DNA of 64,000 nt. It comes from Asanoa ferruginea (GTDB lineage Bacteria > Actinomycetota > Actinomycetes > Mycobacteriales > Micromonosporaceae). Position numbers and translations under genes: made by a program. Positions 7,185 to 15,255 of the stretch are shown in pieces; the first letter of the stretch is position 1, and the number at the start of each line of letters is the position of its first letter. A model generated the notes under the pieces. It saw nothing but the letters and a program-made list of their open reading frames with translations. It made no database searches and was not told the DNA's origin. The stretch is taken from contig NZ_QUMQ01000001.1 of the NCBI RefSeq assembly GCF_003387075.1, forward strand, positions 8,990,001-9,054,000, given 5' to 3'.

Positions 7185-9356
7185 TCAGACTCCGACCGGC
7201 ACCCGCTCCTCGACCGGGGCGTCCAGCTCCGCGCGGAGCTTCTCGCCCTCGATGTCGACGTTGGGCAGCGCCCGGTTGAGCCAGCGCGGCAACCACCAGG
7301 CGCCCCGGCCGAGCAGTGACATGACCGCCGGCACGATCGTCATCCGCACCACGAACGCGTCGATCATCACGCCGATCGCCAGCGCGAACCCGATCGACTT
7401 GATGATCGGATCGTCGATCAGCACGAAGCCGGCGAAGACGCTCGTCATGATCAGGGCGGCCGCGGTCACCACCCGCGCACCGTGGCCCATCCCCGAGATC
7501 GTCGCCTCCTGCGCACCGGCGCCGTGCACGTGGTCTTCACGCATCCGGGAGACGAGGAACACCTCGTAGTCCATCGCCAGTCCGAACAGGATGCCCACCA
7601 GCAGGATCGGCAGGAAGCTGATCAGCGGCCCGGGCGTGCTGACGCCGACCAGGCTGGCCAGGTGCCCGTCCTGGAAGATCCAGACGGTGATGCCGAAGGT
7701 CGCGCCGACGGTGAGCAGGAAGCCGAGCGCCGCCTTCAAGGGCACGAGCAGGGAGCGGAAGACCACCATCAGCAGGAGTACGGAGAGCCCGACGACGATC
7801 AGCAGATAGACCGGGAGCGCGTCGGAGAGCTTCTCCGAGACGTCGACGCCGACCGCGGTCTGCCCGGTCACCGCGACGTCGGCACCACCGAGCCCGTGTG
7901 TCTTGGCCCGCACGTCGTGCACCAGCGTCTCGGTGCTCGCCGCGGTCGGGCCTTCCTTCGGGATGATGCCCAGCAGGGCGGTCCGCTTGTCGCCGCTCAA
8001 CGTCGCCGGCGTGATGGTGACCAGGTTGGGCGTGCCGCCGAGGGCCGGCGCGACCTTGTCGACCGCCGCGGCGGTCTGTTCCGCCGACGGGCTCGAGACC
8101 ACCAGCGTCAGGCGGCCGTTGAAGCCCGGGCCGAAGCCCTCCTTGACGAGGTCGGCCGCCTCCCGGGCGGGAGTGCCGACCGGACCCGAGCCGGCATCGG
8201 GCAGGGCCAGCCGCATGTCGGCGGCCGGCAGCGCGAGCGCGCCGAGACCGAGGATGCCGATCACGAGCACGGGGATCCGGGCCCGGGTGACCAGCCGCGC
8301 CCAGCGGAAGCCGAAGCCCTCCTTGTGCGCGTGCGGCGCCGCACCCCGCTGGCGGCGCGGCAGCACCTTCGCGCCGGCGAACCCGAGCAGCGCGGGCAGC
8401 AGCGTGATGGCGACCAGGACGGCCACGGCGACGGTGCCGGCCGCGGCCAGGCCCATCGCGCTCAGGAACGGGATGCCGACCACGGCGAGCCCGGCCAGCG
8501 CGATGACCACCGTGATGCCGGCGAAGACCACCGCGGAGCCGGCCGTGCCGACCGCGCGGGCCGCCGCGTCCTCCGGGTCGAGCCCTTCGGCCAGGTGCTG
8601 GCGGTGCCGGGAGGTGATGAACAGCGAATAGTCGATGCCGACCGCGAGGCCGAGCATGAGCGCCAGCACCGGCGTCACGCTGGTGAGCGAGACGACGCTG
8701 CTCAGCGCGAACAGCCCGGCCATGCCGGCGCCGACGCCGATCAGCGCGTTGAGCATCGTCATGCCGGCGGCGACCAGCGACCCGAACGTCACCAGCAGCA
8801 CCACCAGCGCGATGGCGACGCCGATGCCCTCGGTGCCGCCGACCTCGGGAGGCGAGTTCATCACCTCACCGCCGTGCCCGACCCGCAGCCCGGCCGCCTC
8901 GGCACCCGCGCCGGTCTGCTCGTACGCCGTGCGCTGTGCATCGGTCAGTTCGTCTGCCCGGCTGTTGAACTGCACCTGGACGAGCCCGTAGCGCCCGTCT
9001 TCCGAGACCGCCTTCGCGGCGAACGGGTCGACGGCGCCGACCACTCCCGGCAGGCCCTTGGCCTCGGTGACCAGGTCTGTCACGGCGGCCTTGAGGGCCG
9101 GGTCGGCGAGCGTGCGCCCGTCGGGCGCGGCCACCACGATCACCCCGACCGCGCCGCTGGCCTCCGGGAACTCGTGCTGGAGCGAGTCGATGGCCCGCTG
9201 CGACTCGGTGCCCGGCATGGTGAAGTTGCTCGAGGTCGGCCCCTTGAAGGCGACCGCCGCGCCGCCGACCGCGGCGAGCAACACCAGCCAGAGCACCACG
9301 ACCAGCTTGCGCCTGCGGAACGAGGCCCGGCCCAGCCGGTAGAGCAGCGTTGCCAT
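7185..9356 (-). CDS. MMPL/RND-family membrane transporter
   Basis: 723 residues with the MMPL layout: one N-terminal TM (about 14-34), a large extracytoplasmic loop, a block of five TMs (about 170-340), a second extracytoplasmic loop (about 380-520) and a second block of five or six TMs (about 520-680). Signature segments are 'GVGAGMAGLFALSSV', 'LMLGLAVGIDYSLFI' and 'GLAMDYEVFLVSRMRE', the last two carrying the Asp-Tyr pairs of the proton path. The family exports lipids, hydrophobic metabolites or drugs using the proton gradient. It starts 1 nt after the stop of the TetR gene upstream, so the two form an operon controlled by the twin operators at 9911. Substrate unknown. Confidence 0.9.
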   Translation of the reverse strand: MATLLYRLGRASFRRRKLVVVLWLVLLAAVGGAAVAFKGPTSSNFTMPGTESQRAIDSLQHEFPEASGAVGVIVVAAPDGRTLADPALKAAVTDLVTEAKGLPGVVGAVDPFAAKAVSEDGRYGLVQVQFNSRADELTDAQRTAYEQTGAGAEAAGLRVGHGGEVMNSPPEVGGTEGIGVAIALVVLLVTFGSLVAAGMTMLNALIGVGAGMAGLFALSSVVSLTSVTPVLALMLGLAVGIDYSLFITSRHRQHLAEGLDPEDAAARAVGTAGSAVVFAGITVVIALAGLAVVGIPFLSAMGLAAAGTVAVAVLVAITLLPALLGFAGAKVLPRRQRGAAPHAHKEGFGFRWARLVTRARIPVLVIGILGLGALALPAADMRLALPDAGSGPVGTPAREAADLVKEGFGPGFNGRLTLVVSSPSAEQTAAAVDKVAPALGGTPNLVTITPATLSGDKRTALLGIIPKEGPTAASTETLVHDVRAKTHGLGGADVAVTGQTAVGVDVSEKLSDALPVYLLIVVGLSVLLLMVVFRSLLVPLKAALGFLLTVGATFGITVWIFQDGHLASLVGVSTPGPLISFLPILLVGILFGLAMDYEVFLVSRMREDHVHGAGAQEATISGMGHGARVVTAAALIMTSVFAGFVLIDDPIIKSIGFALAIGVMIDAFVVRMTIVPAVMSLLGRGAWWLPRWLNRALPNVDIEGEKLRAELDAPVEERVPVGV

Positions 9357-9357
9357 G

Positions 9358-9897
9358 TCAGTCCTTCCCGGGGATGAGAGCGCGCCGGGCCACCGCGATC
9401 AGTGCCGGCCGCAGTTCCACCTCGTCGCGCTTGTCGTCGATGGCCACCGAGGCGATGCCGCCCAGCAGCACGTCCGCGGCGATCTGGTCGGCCGGGTCGG
9501 AACTGCGCCCGGCGAACCCGGCGCGCAGCGCGTCGGTCAACTCGCGCATCGCGGCGAACCGCGGCTCCTGCATGAACTGCGGCGTGACGTCGTAGATCAA
9601 CGTGACCTCGCGCCGGTAGCGCAGCACCAGGTCGATGAACCCTTCGATGGCCGCGACCCGGATGCCCTTGTCGTCGACGCCGGCGAGCCGCGCGACGAGG
9701 TCGATCAACGACTGCCGGGCCGGCTCGACCAGAGCCAGCAGGATCGCGTCCTTGTGCGCGAAGTGGTAGAGCAGCGTCGCTTTGGAACACCCCACCTCGG
9801 CGGCGATGTCGTGCAGCGACGTGCCCTTGAAGCCGTAGCGGGTGAACAACTCCGCCGCGACCCGAAGGATCTCGTCACGTGTCCGGATGCGAACCAC
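9358..9897 (-). CDS. TetR/AcrR family repressor of the MMPL operon
   Basis: 179 residues. The N-terminal HTH is typical: 'TRDEILRVAAELFTRYGFKGTSLHDIAAEVGCSKATLLYHFAHKDAIL' spans residues about 6-52 (only fragments are needed: 'GTSLHDIAAEVG', 'TLLYHF.HKDA'). The C-terminal ligand domain is unassignable. The gene's stop lies 1 nt from the start codon of the MMPL transporter, and two TetR-type palindromes lie 14 nt upstream of its own start, so autoregulation together with ligand-released exporter expression is the obvious model. The start at 9897 keeps the whole HTH. Confidence 0.9.
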   Translation of the reverse strand: MVRIRTRDEILRVAAELFTRYGFKGTSLHDIAAEVGCSKATLLYHFAHKDAILLALVEPARQSLIDLVARLAGVDDKGIRVAAIEGFIDLVLRYRREVTLIYDVTPQFMQEPRFAAMRELTDALRAGFAGRSSDPADQIAADVLLGGIASVAIDDKRDEVELRPALIAVARRALIPGKD

Positions 9898-9910
9898 AGA
9901 CGCATTCTCC

Positions 9911-9945
9911 CTGACCGCTCGGTCAGGATCTGACCGAGCGGTCAG
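9911..9945. promoter_or_regulatory. twin TetR operators upstream of tetR-mmpL
   Basis: CTGACCGCTCGGTCAG (9911-9926) and its exact reverse complement (9930-9945) are separated by 3 nt. Each contains its own palindrome TGACCG-NN-CGGTCA, so two sites sit with centres 19 nt apart, on nearly the same helix face. They begin 14 nt upstream of the tetR start codon. Confidence 0.85.
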
Positions 9946-9960
9946 GTTTAGTGACCCAAG

Positions 9961-10737
9961 TCACCCGTGTGGGTGACCCAGCAGCGCCTCCGTCTCGGCG
10001 AACCCCAGGTCAACGTCGAGCGCGTCGTAGGTGCCGGCGGTCAGCAACTCACGGGCGGCCCGCCGCGCGGCGGCGTAGGCGGCCAAGGTGATCGCGGGCC
10101 CGACGCTGACCCGGGCGACGCCGAGGTCGGCGAGTTCGTCGACGGTCGGCGACCCGGGCCCGACCATCACGTTGAGCGGCGCCGGCAGTTGCTCGGCGAG
10201 CGCGGCGATCGTCTCGCGGTCGGTCACGCCGGGAACGAAGATGCCGTCGGCGCCGGCGGCGACGTAGGCGGCCGCCCGATCGAGGGTGTCCCGCAACCTG
10301 GTCGCGGGATCGCCGAGCCCGCGCAGGTAGGTGTCGACCCGGGCGTTCAGGAACAGGTCACCCACCCGGCGCGCCGCCCTGATCCGTTCCTCGTGCTCCG
10401 CCGGCGAGGCCAGGCCGTCTTCGAGGTTGACCCCGACCGCGCCCGCGTCGAGCACGCCGCGCACGGTGGCGCCGACGTCGCCGTAGCCGTCCTCGATGTC
10501 GGCCGTGACCGGCACGTTGACGGTGGCCACGACCCGCGCGACGAGGTCGACCGCCGCGCGCCGGCCGATCGCACCGCCATCACCGGCGCCCAGGCTCCAG
10601 GCGACCCCGGCACTCGTGGTGGCGATGGCGGCCGCACCGGCCTGCTCGATCAACCGGGCGCTCCCGGCGTCCCAGGCGTTGGGTAGCACCAGGGGCTGTC
10701 CGGTGTGGTGCAGCGAACGGAAATGCGTTTTCGTCAT
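9961..10737 (-). CDS. isocitrate lyase/PEP phosphonomutase superfamily enzyme
   Basis: 258 residues from ATG 10737 (a TTG four codons earlier is possible). The fold signature is clear: 'LPNAWDAGSARLIEQAG' at the N-terminus, the Mg-binding 'ADIEDGYGD' near residue 85 and 'VNLEDG' near 110, then 'FLNARVDTYL' and 'GADGIFVPG'. This is the PEP-mutase/ICL-like group (COG2513) of C-C or P-C bond lyases acting on 2-oxo acids or methylisocitrate-like substrates. The KKCGH loop of true isocitrate lyase is missing, so it is neither AceA nor clearly PrpB. Substrate unknown. It is transcribed toward the tetR-mmpL operon, whose operators begin 15 nt beyond its stop. Confidence 0.8.
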   Translation of the reverse strand: MTKTHFRSLHHTGQPLVLPNAWDAGSARLIEQAGAAAIATTSAGVAWSLGAGDGGAIGRRAAVDLVARVVATVNVPVTADIEDGYGDVGATVRGVLDAGAVGVNLEDGLASPAEHEERIRAARRVGDLFLNARVDTYLRGLGDPATRLRDTLDRAAAYVAAGADGIFVPGVTDRETIAALAEQLPAPLNVMVGPGSPTVDELADLGVARVSVGPAITLAAYAAARRAARELLTAGTYDALDVDLGFAETEALLGHPHG

Positions 10738-10826
10738 GCCGCAAGCCAACCGCCGGCCGCCGCCCGGGTCTGGCGGCTTTCGGACCCGACCGTCCGCGGT
10801 TGGCGTGATCTGCGACGCTCGCTTGT

Positions 10827-11402
10827 GTGGACACGTTGGTCGCTCAGCTTCCGGCCCTGATCGGCGTCGTCGTCGGCACCCTGGCCACGATCCTGACCAC
10901 GACGCTGACGGACCGAACCCGCTGGCGGCGGACGCTGGCGGTGCGCTGGGACGAGCGCCGCCTGGACGCGTACGTCGCTTACGCGTCGGCGGTCAAGGAG
11001 ATCCACGCCCTGCTGTTCCGGATCACCGCGGCCGACCGGCCGGGGTCGCTCGCACACCGGATCGACCGCGAGACGGGCCTGGCCCTGCTGGCCGACGCCG
11101 ACGCGGCACGCACGAAGGCGTGGGAGAAGGTGCTGATGCTGGGCGACGAGGCCGCCGTCGCGGCCGCCCGGGAGTGGCGGGAGGCGGTGCGTCAGCTCGA
11201 GTTCTTCGCGCTGGGGGTCACCGACGACTGGGAGCGCTGGGACAGCGCGGTGCGCGACGTGGATGACGCCCGGGACCGGTTCTACGTCGCGGCCCGCGCG
11301 AGCCTGACCGTGGGTGGCGGAAGCGTGGCCCAGTCGCCCTGGTTGGCGGAAGGGAAACTCGCTCCGGTCCAGCGCGACGTGAACCGGGTTGCTGAACGGT
11401 AA
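10827..11402 (+). CDS. hypothetical protein with one N-terminal membrane segment
   Basis: 191 residues from GTG 10827. Residues about 8-28 are a hydrophobic segment (ALIGVVVGTLATILTTTLT) followed by basic residues, which puts the rest in the cytoplasm. The remainder is charged and mostly helical, with a 'TRWRRTLAVRWDERRLDAYVAYASAVKEIH'-type start in which the R-W-R and DERR-L-AY segments stand out. I recognise it only as a type of small actinobacterial protein with no assigned role. It is divergent from the PEP-mutase-like gene and is not clearly in an operon. Confidence 0.65.
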   Translation: MDTLVAQLPALIGVVVGTLATILTTTLTDRTRWRRTLAVRWDERRLDAYVAYASAVKEIHALLFRITAADRPGSLAHRIDRETGLALLADADAARTKAWEKVLMLGDEAAVAAAREWREAVRQLEFFALGVTDDWERWDSAVRDVDDARDRFYVAARASLTVGGGSVAQSPWLAEGKLAPVQRDVNRVAER

Positions 11403-11475
11403 CGGTTCCGGTCGGTAGGGCCGTCTTTCCGTGCACCGGCTTCGGTCTCGGCCGCTCGTTCCTAGCGTCGTCCGT

Positions 11476-11676
11476 ATGGACCGTCCACACCGCACCCGCG
11501 CCCGCTGTATGGCGATCACCCGCCGCGGCTACCAGTGCCCGATCGGGCCGCGCCCCTCCGGCCTGTGCCATGTGCACGACCCCGCCGTGCAATGCGGCGG
11601 CACCAAGCGAAACGGCGCCCGCTGCGCGGTCGCCACCGGCGGCGGGCTGTGTCGGGCCCACCGCGACCAGCGCTAG
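11476..11676 (+). CDS. small twin C-x9-C-x8/9-C-x2-H protein (putative zinc-binding)
   Basis: 66 residues from ATG 11476 (an upstream GTG-type extension to 11431 is possible). The protein is two copies of one module: C-x9-C-x9-C-x2-H (RCMAITRRGYQC...GLCHVH) and C-x9-C-x8-C-x2-H (QCGGTKRNGARC...GLCRAH). Each has a basic T-x-R/N-G turn. The spacing is that of small zinc-ribbon-like domains (similar to DUF5763-type 'C.A.T..G..C' proteins). Metal binding is inferred; nucleic-acid binding is plausible from the Arg content. The next gene starts 10 nt after its stop, so the two are probably co-transcribed. Confidence 0.65.
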   Translation: MDRPHRTRARCMAITRRGYQCPIGPRPSGLCHVHDPAVQCGGTKRNGARCAVATGGGLCRAHRDQR

Positions 11677-11686
11677 GGTGCCCACC

Positions 11687-12046
11687 GTGGACATCCTCGG
11701 AGATGAGCCGCTCGTCGACGGCATGACCATCTCGTTGCGCTACCGCCGCGACTTCGTCGTGGCCGACGCGGCCCGGCTGCTGGCCGAGGCGCGCCGGCTG
11801 CATCGCGAACTGCAGCCGGGCGCCGACGCCGAGGCGGCGGTGACCTGCGCCGCCGACGCGATCTACACGATCCTGCAGCACGCCGGGATCGTCGGCGACG
11901 CCGTCGACGCCGAGCTGGTCACGCCCGGCCTGGAGCTTGCCGGCTGGCGCTCACAGATCACCGTCAACGAGCCCGAACCGTTGCGCCCCGGCTACGACTG
12001 CCTGCGCACCGGCGACCTCTTCGCGCTGCCACCGGAACAGGCCTGA
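11687..12046 (+). CDS. hypothetical protein, 119 aa
   Basis: Start taken at GTG 11687, just after the stop of the twin-Cys/His gene; the same frame is open further upstream inside that gene, so a longer form cannot be excluded. The product begins MDILGDEPLVDGMTISLRY and contains a helical middle rich in Ala/Arg/Leu ('ARLLAEARRLHRELQPGAD') and a C-terminal strand-rich part. No membrane segment, no known motif. It converges on the leftward gene ending at 12052. Confidence 0.55.
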   Translation: MDILGDEPLVDGMTISLRYRRDFVVADAARLLAEARRLHRELQPGADAEAAVTCAADAIYTILQHAGIVGDAVDAELVTPGLELAGWRSQITVNEPEPLRPGYDCLRTGDLFALPPEQA

Positions 12047-12051
12047 GCCAC

Positions 12052-13437
12052 TCACGGGACGATGCGGGTGCCCGGTGTGTCGCCGGGTAGGCGCGAGGAG
12101 TCGTTCTCGAAGGGTGGCACGGGTGTGCTGCCCAGGGTCGACCCATCGGGCGCGTACGCGGTCACCGTCGCCGGCTGGTCCGGTGGGATGGCGACCGTGC
12201 CGGCGCCCGACGCGTCCAGCGCCACCGGCACCGCCGGCCCGCCGGCGATCGTCACCGTCGCGGTGGCCGTGCCCGGCGGCGTGGCCACCCGCACCTGGTC
12301 GGTGCGGCCGTCGCCGCCCTCGGCCCGGAGCCGCCAGCCGAGCGGTCGCTGGTCGGCGCCGTCAGCGGGCAGCAGCAACCGCAGGTCGGTGCGGCTGACC
12401 GTGGCGTCACCGTGCATCGCGTAGGCGATCACGCCGCCGCCCGGCGGTTGCACCGTGAGCAGCGCGGCGGTCTGCCCGTTCACCGTTCCCGACCAGCGCA
12501 GCCGCACCGTCGTCCCGGCCGCCGGCAGGTGACTGTCGGCGAGGGCCAGCGCCACGAAGCTGGTCAGGATCGCGGGATCCGGCGCGGGACCGCGGCTGCC
12601 GTGCACGGCCCTGGCGACCTGGGCCGTGCTCGGCTGCCACGGGTCACCGGCCGATGAACCCCAGCCGCCCGAGAAGGCTCCTTCGTAGATCACCTGCGCG
12701 CCGCGGGTGACGCGGGCGTCGAGGCCCGGCGGCAGCGGCGTCGGCGGCAGGAGTGCGACACCCACCCCCGTGCCGTCGGAGGCCGCGAGTTGCCGCCGCT
12801 CCACCACGCCGCGAGCCGCGTAGTGTGCGTCGCCGCTGATCGTGACCGTCGTGTCGCGGGGACCGATCACCAGCGCGTAGCCGCCGTGGTCGGCGTCGGT
12901 CTGGGTCAGCGTCACGACCGGGTTGCCCGCGTCCTCGTTGCCGCCCTGGGTCATCTGCTCGGGAGCGGCGCCGGCCGGGCCCTCGTACCAGATGAGCTCC
13001 CAGCTCGTGATGAAGCCGAGCCGCAGCGGTACGAGCACCAGCGCGAGGCGGCGGCCGGGTGCGTCGCTGGCGTAGAGCACCTTGATCCGGTCGCGGCCGG
13101 CCACCGCCCAGAAACCGTCCGGGTTCTGGATGCCGGTGACCCGGTCGCGGAACGCCGCCAACCACGTCGCGTCGGCGGTCAGCGAGCCGCGGGGTGGTTC
13201 CCCGGCCAGCGCCGACCAGGGCGACGACGCGACCGCGATGCCGGGTGCCCAGCCGGGCAGCGGGATGACGTTGGTCTGCGCCCCGACGGCGGCGGCGACC
13301 ACGGCGGCGAGCGCCACCCGGCGGACCCGGCGCGCGCGGCGGTGTGCGCGCTCGCGCCGGGCGAATCCCGGCCACGGGTCCTGCGGCGGGTCGATCGTCG
13401 CGGCGGCCTCGCGCAGCGTGTCACTGAGCAGCGTCAT
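12052..13437 (-). CDS. membrane-anchored protein co-transcribed with the sigma factor
   Basis: 461 residues: a short cytoplasmic N-terminus (1-38, Arg-rich: 'RRERAHRRARRVRRV'), one TM (about 40-54) and a long extracytoplasmic part made of beta-rich stretches. Its ATG overlaps the stop of the SigE-family sigma gene by 4 nt, so the pair is one transcription unit. That arrangement, with a one-TM protein encoded right after an ECF-like sigma, suggests a regulatory partner or sensor, but there is no zinc-binding anti-sigma HxxxCxxC motif and the cytoplasmic part is short. Function inferred from position only. Confidence 0.7.
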   Translation of the reverse strand: MTLLSDTLREAAATIDPPQDPWPGFARRERAHRRARRVRRVALAAVVAAAVGAQTNVIPLPGWAPGIAVASSPWSALAGEPPRGSLTADATWLAAFRDRVTGIQNPDGFWAVAGRDRIKVLYASDAPGRRLALVLVPLRLGFITSWELIWYEGPAGAAPEQMTQGGNEDAGNPVVTLTQTDADHGGYALVIGPRDTTVTISGDAHYAARGVVERRQLAASDGTGVGVALLPPTPLPPGLDARVTRGAQVIYEGAFSGGWGSSAGDPWQPSTAQVARAVHGSRGPAPDPAILTSFVALALADSHLPAAGTTVRLRWSGTVNGQTAALLTVQPPGGGVIAYAMHGDATVSRTDLRLLLPADGADQRPLGWRLRAEGGDGRTDQVRVATPPGTATATVTIAGGPAVPVALDASGAGTVAIPPDQPATVTAYAPDGSTLGSTPVPPFENDSSRLPGDTPGTRIVP

Positions 13438-13940
13438 GTCGGGTCCCCCTGGAGTCGCACGGGTGGGTGCGCGGCGAAGTCGACCCGCAACCGGGCCAAG
13501 CCGCGCGATGCCTGGCTCTTCACCGAGCCGATGGAGCAGCCGAGCACGCGGGCGGTGTCGGCCTCACTGAGGTCTTCGAAGTAGCGGAGCACCAGGACCG
13601 CCTGGGTCCGCGGCGGCAACTGGCGCAACGCCGCGAGAAGCTGCTGGCGCTGCTCCACCCGGTCGTAGGCGTCCGGCGTGTGCTCCGCGTCCGAGGCGAG
13701 CAGCGGCACCTCGATCGGCCGGCGGCGCCGCCACCAGGAGGTGGCGGTGTTGACCATCACCCGGCGTACGTAGACCTCGGGGAACTCGACCCGCCCCCAG
13801 CGCCGGTGTGTCTTCTCCAGTGCCGACTGCACCAGGTCTTCGGCCGTGCCCCGGTCGCCCGTCAGCAGGTAGGCCGTCCGGGTCAGCGGACCCCATTGCT
13901 CCCGCACGAAAAGCCGGAAGCGTTCATCGCCGGATTCCAC
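13434..13940 (-). CDS. SigE-family (ECF-like) RNA polymerase sigma factor
   Basis: 168 residues from GTG 13940. Region 2 is at about 9-75 ('F..FVREQWGPLTRTAYLLTGDRGTAEDLVQ' then 'VYVRRVMVNTATSWWRRR'), region 4 at about 100-155 ('LPPRTQAVLVLRYFEDLSEADTARVLGCSIGSVKSQASRGLARLR' core). The W-W-R-R-R-R stretch and short linker are typical of the actinobacterial SigE/SigE-like family. It directs RNA polymerase to a specific promoter set, likely in envelope stress, but targets cannot be read here. It is translationally coupled to the membrane protein downstream (ATGA overlap). Confidence 0.9.
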   Translation of the reverse strand: MESGDERFRLFVREQWGPLTRTAYLLTGDRGTAEDLVQSALEKTHRRWGRVEFPEVYVRRVMVNTATSWWRRRRPIEVPLLASDAEHTPDAYDRVEQRQQLLAALRQLPPRTQAVLVLRYFEDLSEADTARVLGCSIGSVKSQASRGLARLRVDFAAHPPVRLQGDPT

Positions 13941-14007
13941 GCCACCTCCCCGTCATCCTCTTCATCGGACGCGGGGTTAGACGCCGGTTGGGTGCCGGGA
14001 GGTTGAG

Positions 14008-14535
14008 TCAGAGGTCCAGCGCGTAGACGCGGACCGCGCGCCCGGAGCCGGGCTCGAGCGTCTCGCGGTCGAGGTGCATGCCGAGCTTGATCATCACGTT
14101 GGCGGAGGCGTCGTTGCCGACCTGGTGGATGCTGACCAGGCGGTCGAGGCCGAGATCGGCGCGCGCGTGCGCGACCACGGCCCGGGCCGCCTCGGTGGCC
14201 AGGCCCTGTCCCCAGTGGCGCTGGCCGAGCCGCCAGCCGATCTCGACGGCCGGCAGGATCTCGGGCAGGAACGTCGGCACCGCGAGGCCGGTGAACCCGG
14301 CCAGCTCACCGGTCTGCCGCAGGACGAGGGCATAGAGCCCGAAGCCGTGTTCTTCCCAGTGCCGCCGGTAGACGTCGAGCCGCGCCGCGGTGGCTTCCCG
14401 GTCCAACGCGCGGCCGTCGCCGATCCAGCGCATCACCTCGGGGTCACCGGTGACCTCGGCGAACGCGTCCAGATCGTCGTCGTGCCAGCGGCGCAGCAGA
14501 ATTCGCTCCGTGACCAGGCCGTCGTGGGTTCGCAT
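14008..14535 (-). CDS. GNAT N-acetyltransferase (RimJ/RimL type)
   Basis: 175 residues from ATG 14535. The start is placed here because the frame upstream runs through the hairpin and the tRNA. The product starts 'MRTHDGLVTERILLRRW' and contains the acetyl-CoA loop region 'EIGWRLGQRHWGQGLATEAARAVV' (R/Q-x-x-G-x-G/A at 'HWGQGLA') and the C-terminal 'NDASANVMIKLGM' segment, both characteristic of Acetyltransf_3/RimL-like enzymes. Probable acetylation of an N-terminal or side-chain amine; substrate unknown. It lies downstream of tRNA-Val, separated by a strong hairpin. Confidence 0.85.
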   Translation of the reverse strand: MRTHDGLVTERILLRRWHDDDLDAFAEVTGDPEVMRWIGDGRALDREATAARLDVYRRHWEEHGFGLYALVLRQTGELAGFTGLAVPTFLPEILPAVEIGWRLGQRHWGQGLATEAARAVVAHARADLGLDRLVSIHQVGNDASANVMIKLGMHLDRETLEPGSGRAVRVYALDL

Positions 14536-14623
14536 GGGTGGGGCATCCTCCGGGGTGGGCCGTCCCGCGGACCGCGCCCACCGGACCGCGGGGTCTCCGG
14601 GGGTCGCCCCCGGAATCGGAATG

Positions 14624-14680
14624 ACAAATGGCTTCCTGGTCCATGCCCGCGAAGCGGTCACGGACCAGGAAGCCATTTGT
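14624..14680 (-). terminator. 57-nt hairpin abutting the 3' end of tRNA-Val
   Basis: A perfect 19-bp stem (14624-14642 with 14662-14680) shares its centre with an inner CCGC-GAA-GCGG stem (14647-14657). The outermost base is the discriminator position of the tRNA. In the leftward transcript this follows the mature tRNA immediately and would terminate or process it before the GNAT gene. Confidence 0.7.
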
Positions 14681-14751
14681 GGGCGCGGCAGGGTTCGAAC
14701 CTGCGACCCCTCGCTTGTAAGGCGAGTGCTCTTCCGCTGAGCTACGCGCCC
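14680..14751 (-). tRNA. tRNA-Val (anticodon TAC)
   Basis: 72-nt cloverleaf on the minus strand. Acceptor stem GGGCGCG/CGCGCCC with discriminator A, D arm GCTC...GAGC, anticodon stem CTCGC/GCGAG with loop CTTACAA (anticodon TAC, reading GTA), T arm GCAGG-TTCGAAC-CCTGC. CCA is not encoded. GTA is a rare valine codon at this GC content. Confidence 0.95.
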
Positions 14752-14785
14752 CGGACCGGGCGAAGCTTACCCGACCCGGCCTGGG

Positions 14786-15250
14786 TCAGCCGTCGTCCAG
14801 GTTGGCCACGGCCGCCAGCCACACGGTCGTGTCGCGGGACTCGCTCGGCTCGTGGCATTCGGCCCACCTGATCACGCCGGAGCGGTCGATCAGGAAGGTG
14901 CCGCGGTTGGCGTAGCCCTTCGACTCGTTGAAGACGCCGTATGACTGCGCCACCGCTCCGTGTGGCCAGAAGTCGGCCAGCATCCGCATCGTCCAGGACT
15001 CGCGGCCCAGCCAGATCTTGTGCGCGTAGGCCGAGTCGACGCTCACCGTCAGCACCTCGACGCCCGCGGCGGCGAACGCCGGCAGCGCCTCCTGGAGGGC
15101 GGCCATCTCGCCGCCGCAGGTGCCGGTGAACGCCAGCGGGTAGAAGACCAACAGGACCGCGCTCGAATCGCGGTACGACGACAGTCGTACCGCCTGGTTG
15201 TTCTGGTCCTTGAGCGTGAAGTCCGGTGCCGGCGTGCCGACCTCGAGCAT
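14786..15250 (-). CDS. ahpE: AhpE-like peroxiredoxin
   Basis: 154 residues from ATG 15250. Thioredoxin-fold peroxiredoxin with 'LEVGTPAPDFTLKDQNNQ' and the peroxidatic motif P-L-A-F-T-G-T-C near residue 44. The position normally held by a resolving Cys is absent, giving a one-Cys enzyme as in Mycobacterium AhpE. It reduces peroxides and peroxynitrite with mycothiol/mycoredoxin or thioredoxin in actinobacteria (family knowledge). The DUF3052 gene ends 5 nt upstream, so the two are co-transcribed. The same pair adjoins aceE in M. tuberculosis (Rv2238c/Rv2239c), supporting the assignment. Confidence 0.87.
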   Translation of the reverse strand: MLEVGTPAPDFTLKDQNNQAVRLSSYRDSSAVLLVFYPLAFTGTCGGEMAALQEALPAFAAAGVEVLTVSVDSAYAHKIWLGRESWTMRMLADFWPHGAVAQSYGVFNESKGYANRGTFLIDRSGVIRWAECHEPSESRDTTVWLAAVANLDDG

Positions 15251-15255
15251 CGTGG

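Noticed and set aside
2813-7279. Long rightward open frames antisense to the GH87 gene (hundreds of codons)
   Set aside because: They follow from codon bias of the real leftward gene at high GC; products are Arg/Val/Gly-rich with no domain, whereas the leftward frame has signal peptide, modules and catalytic residues.
14680-14751. tRNA-Val as a phage or ICE integration site
   Set aside because: No integrase, no second copy of the tRNA 3' end and no mobile genes in the surrounding 20 kb.
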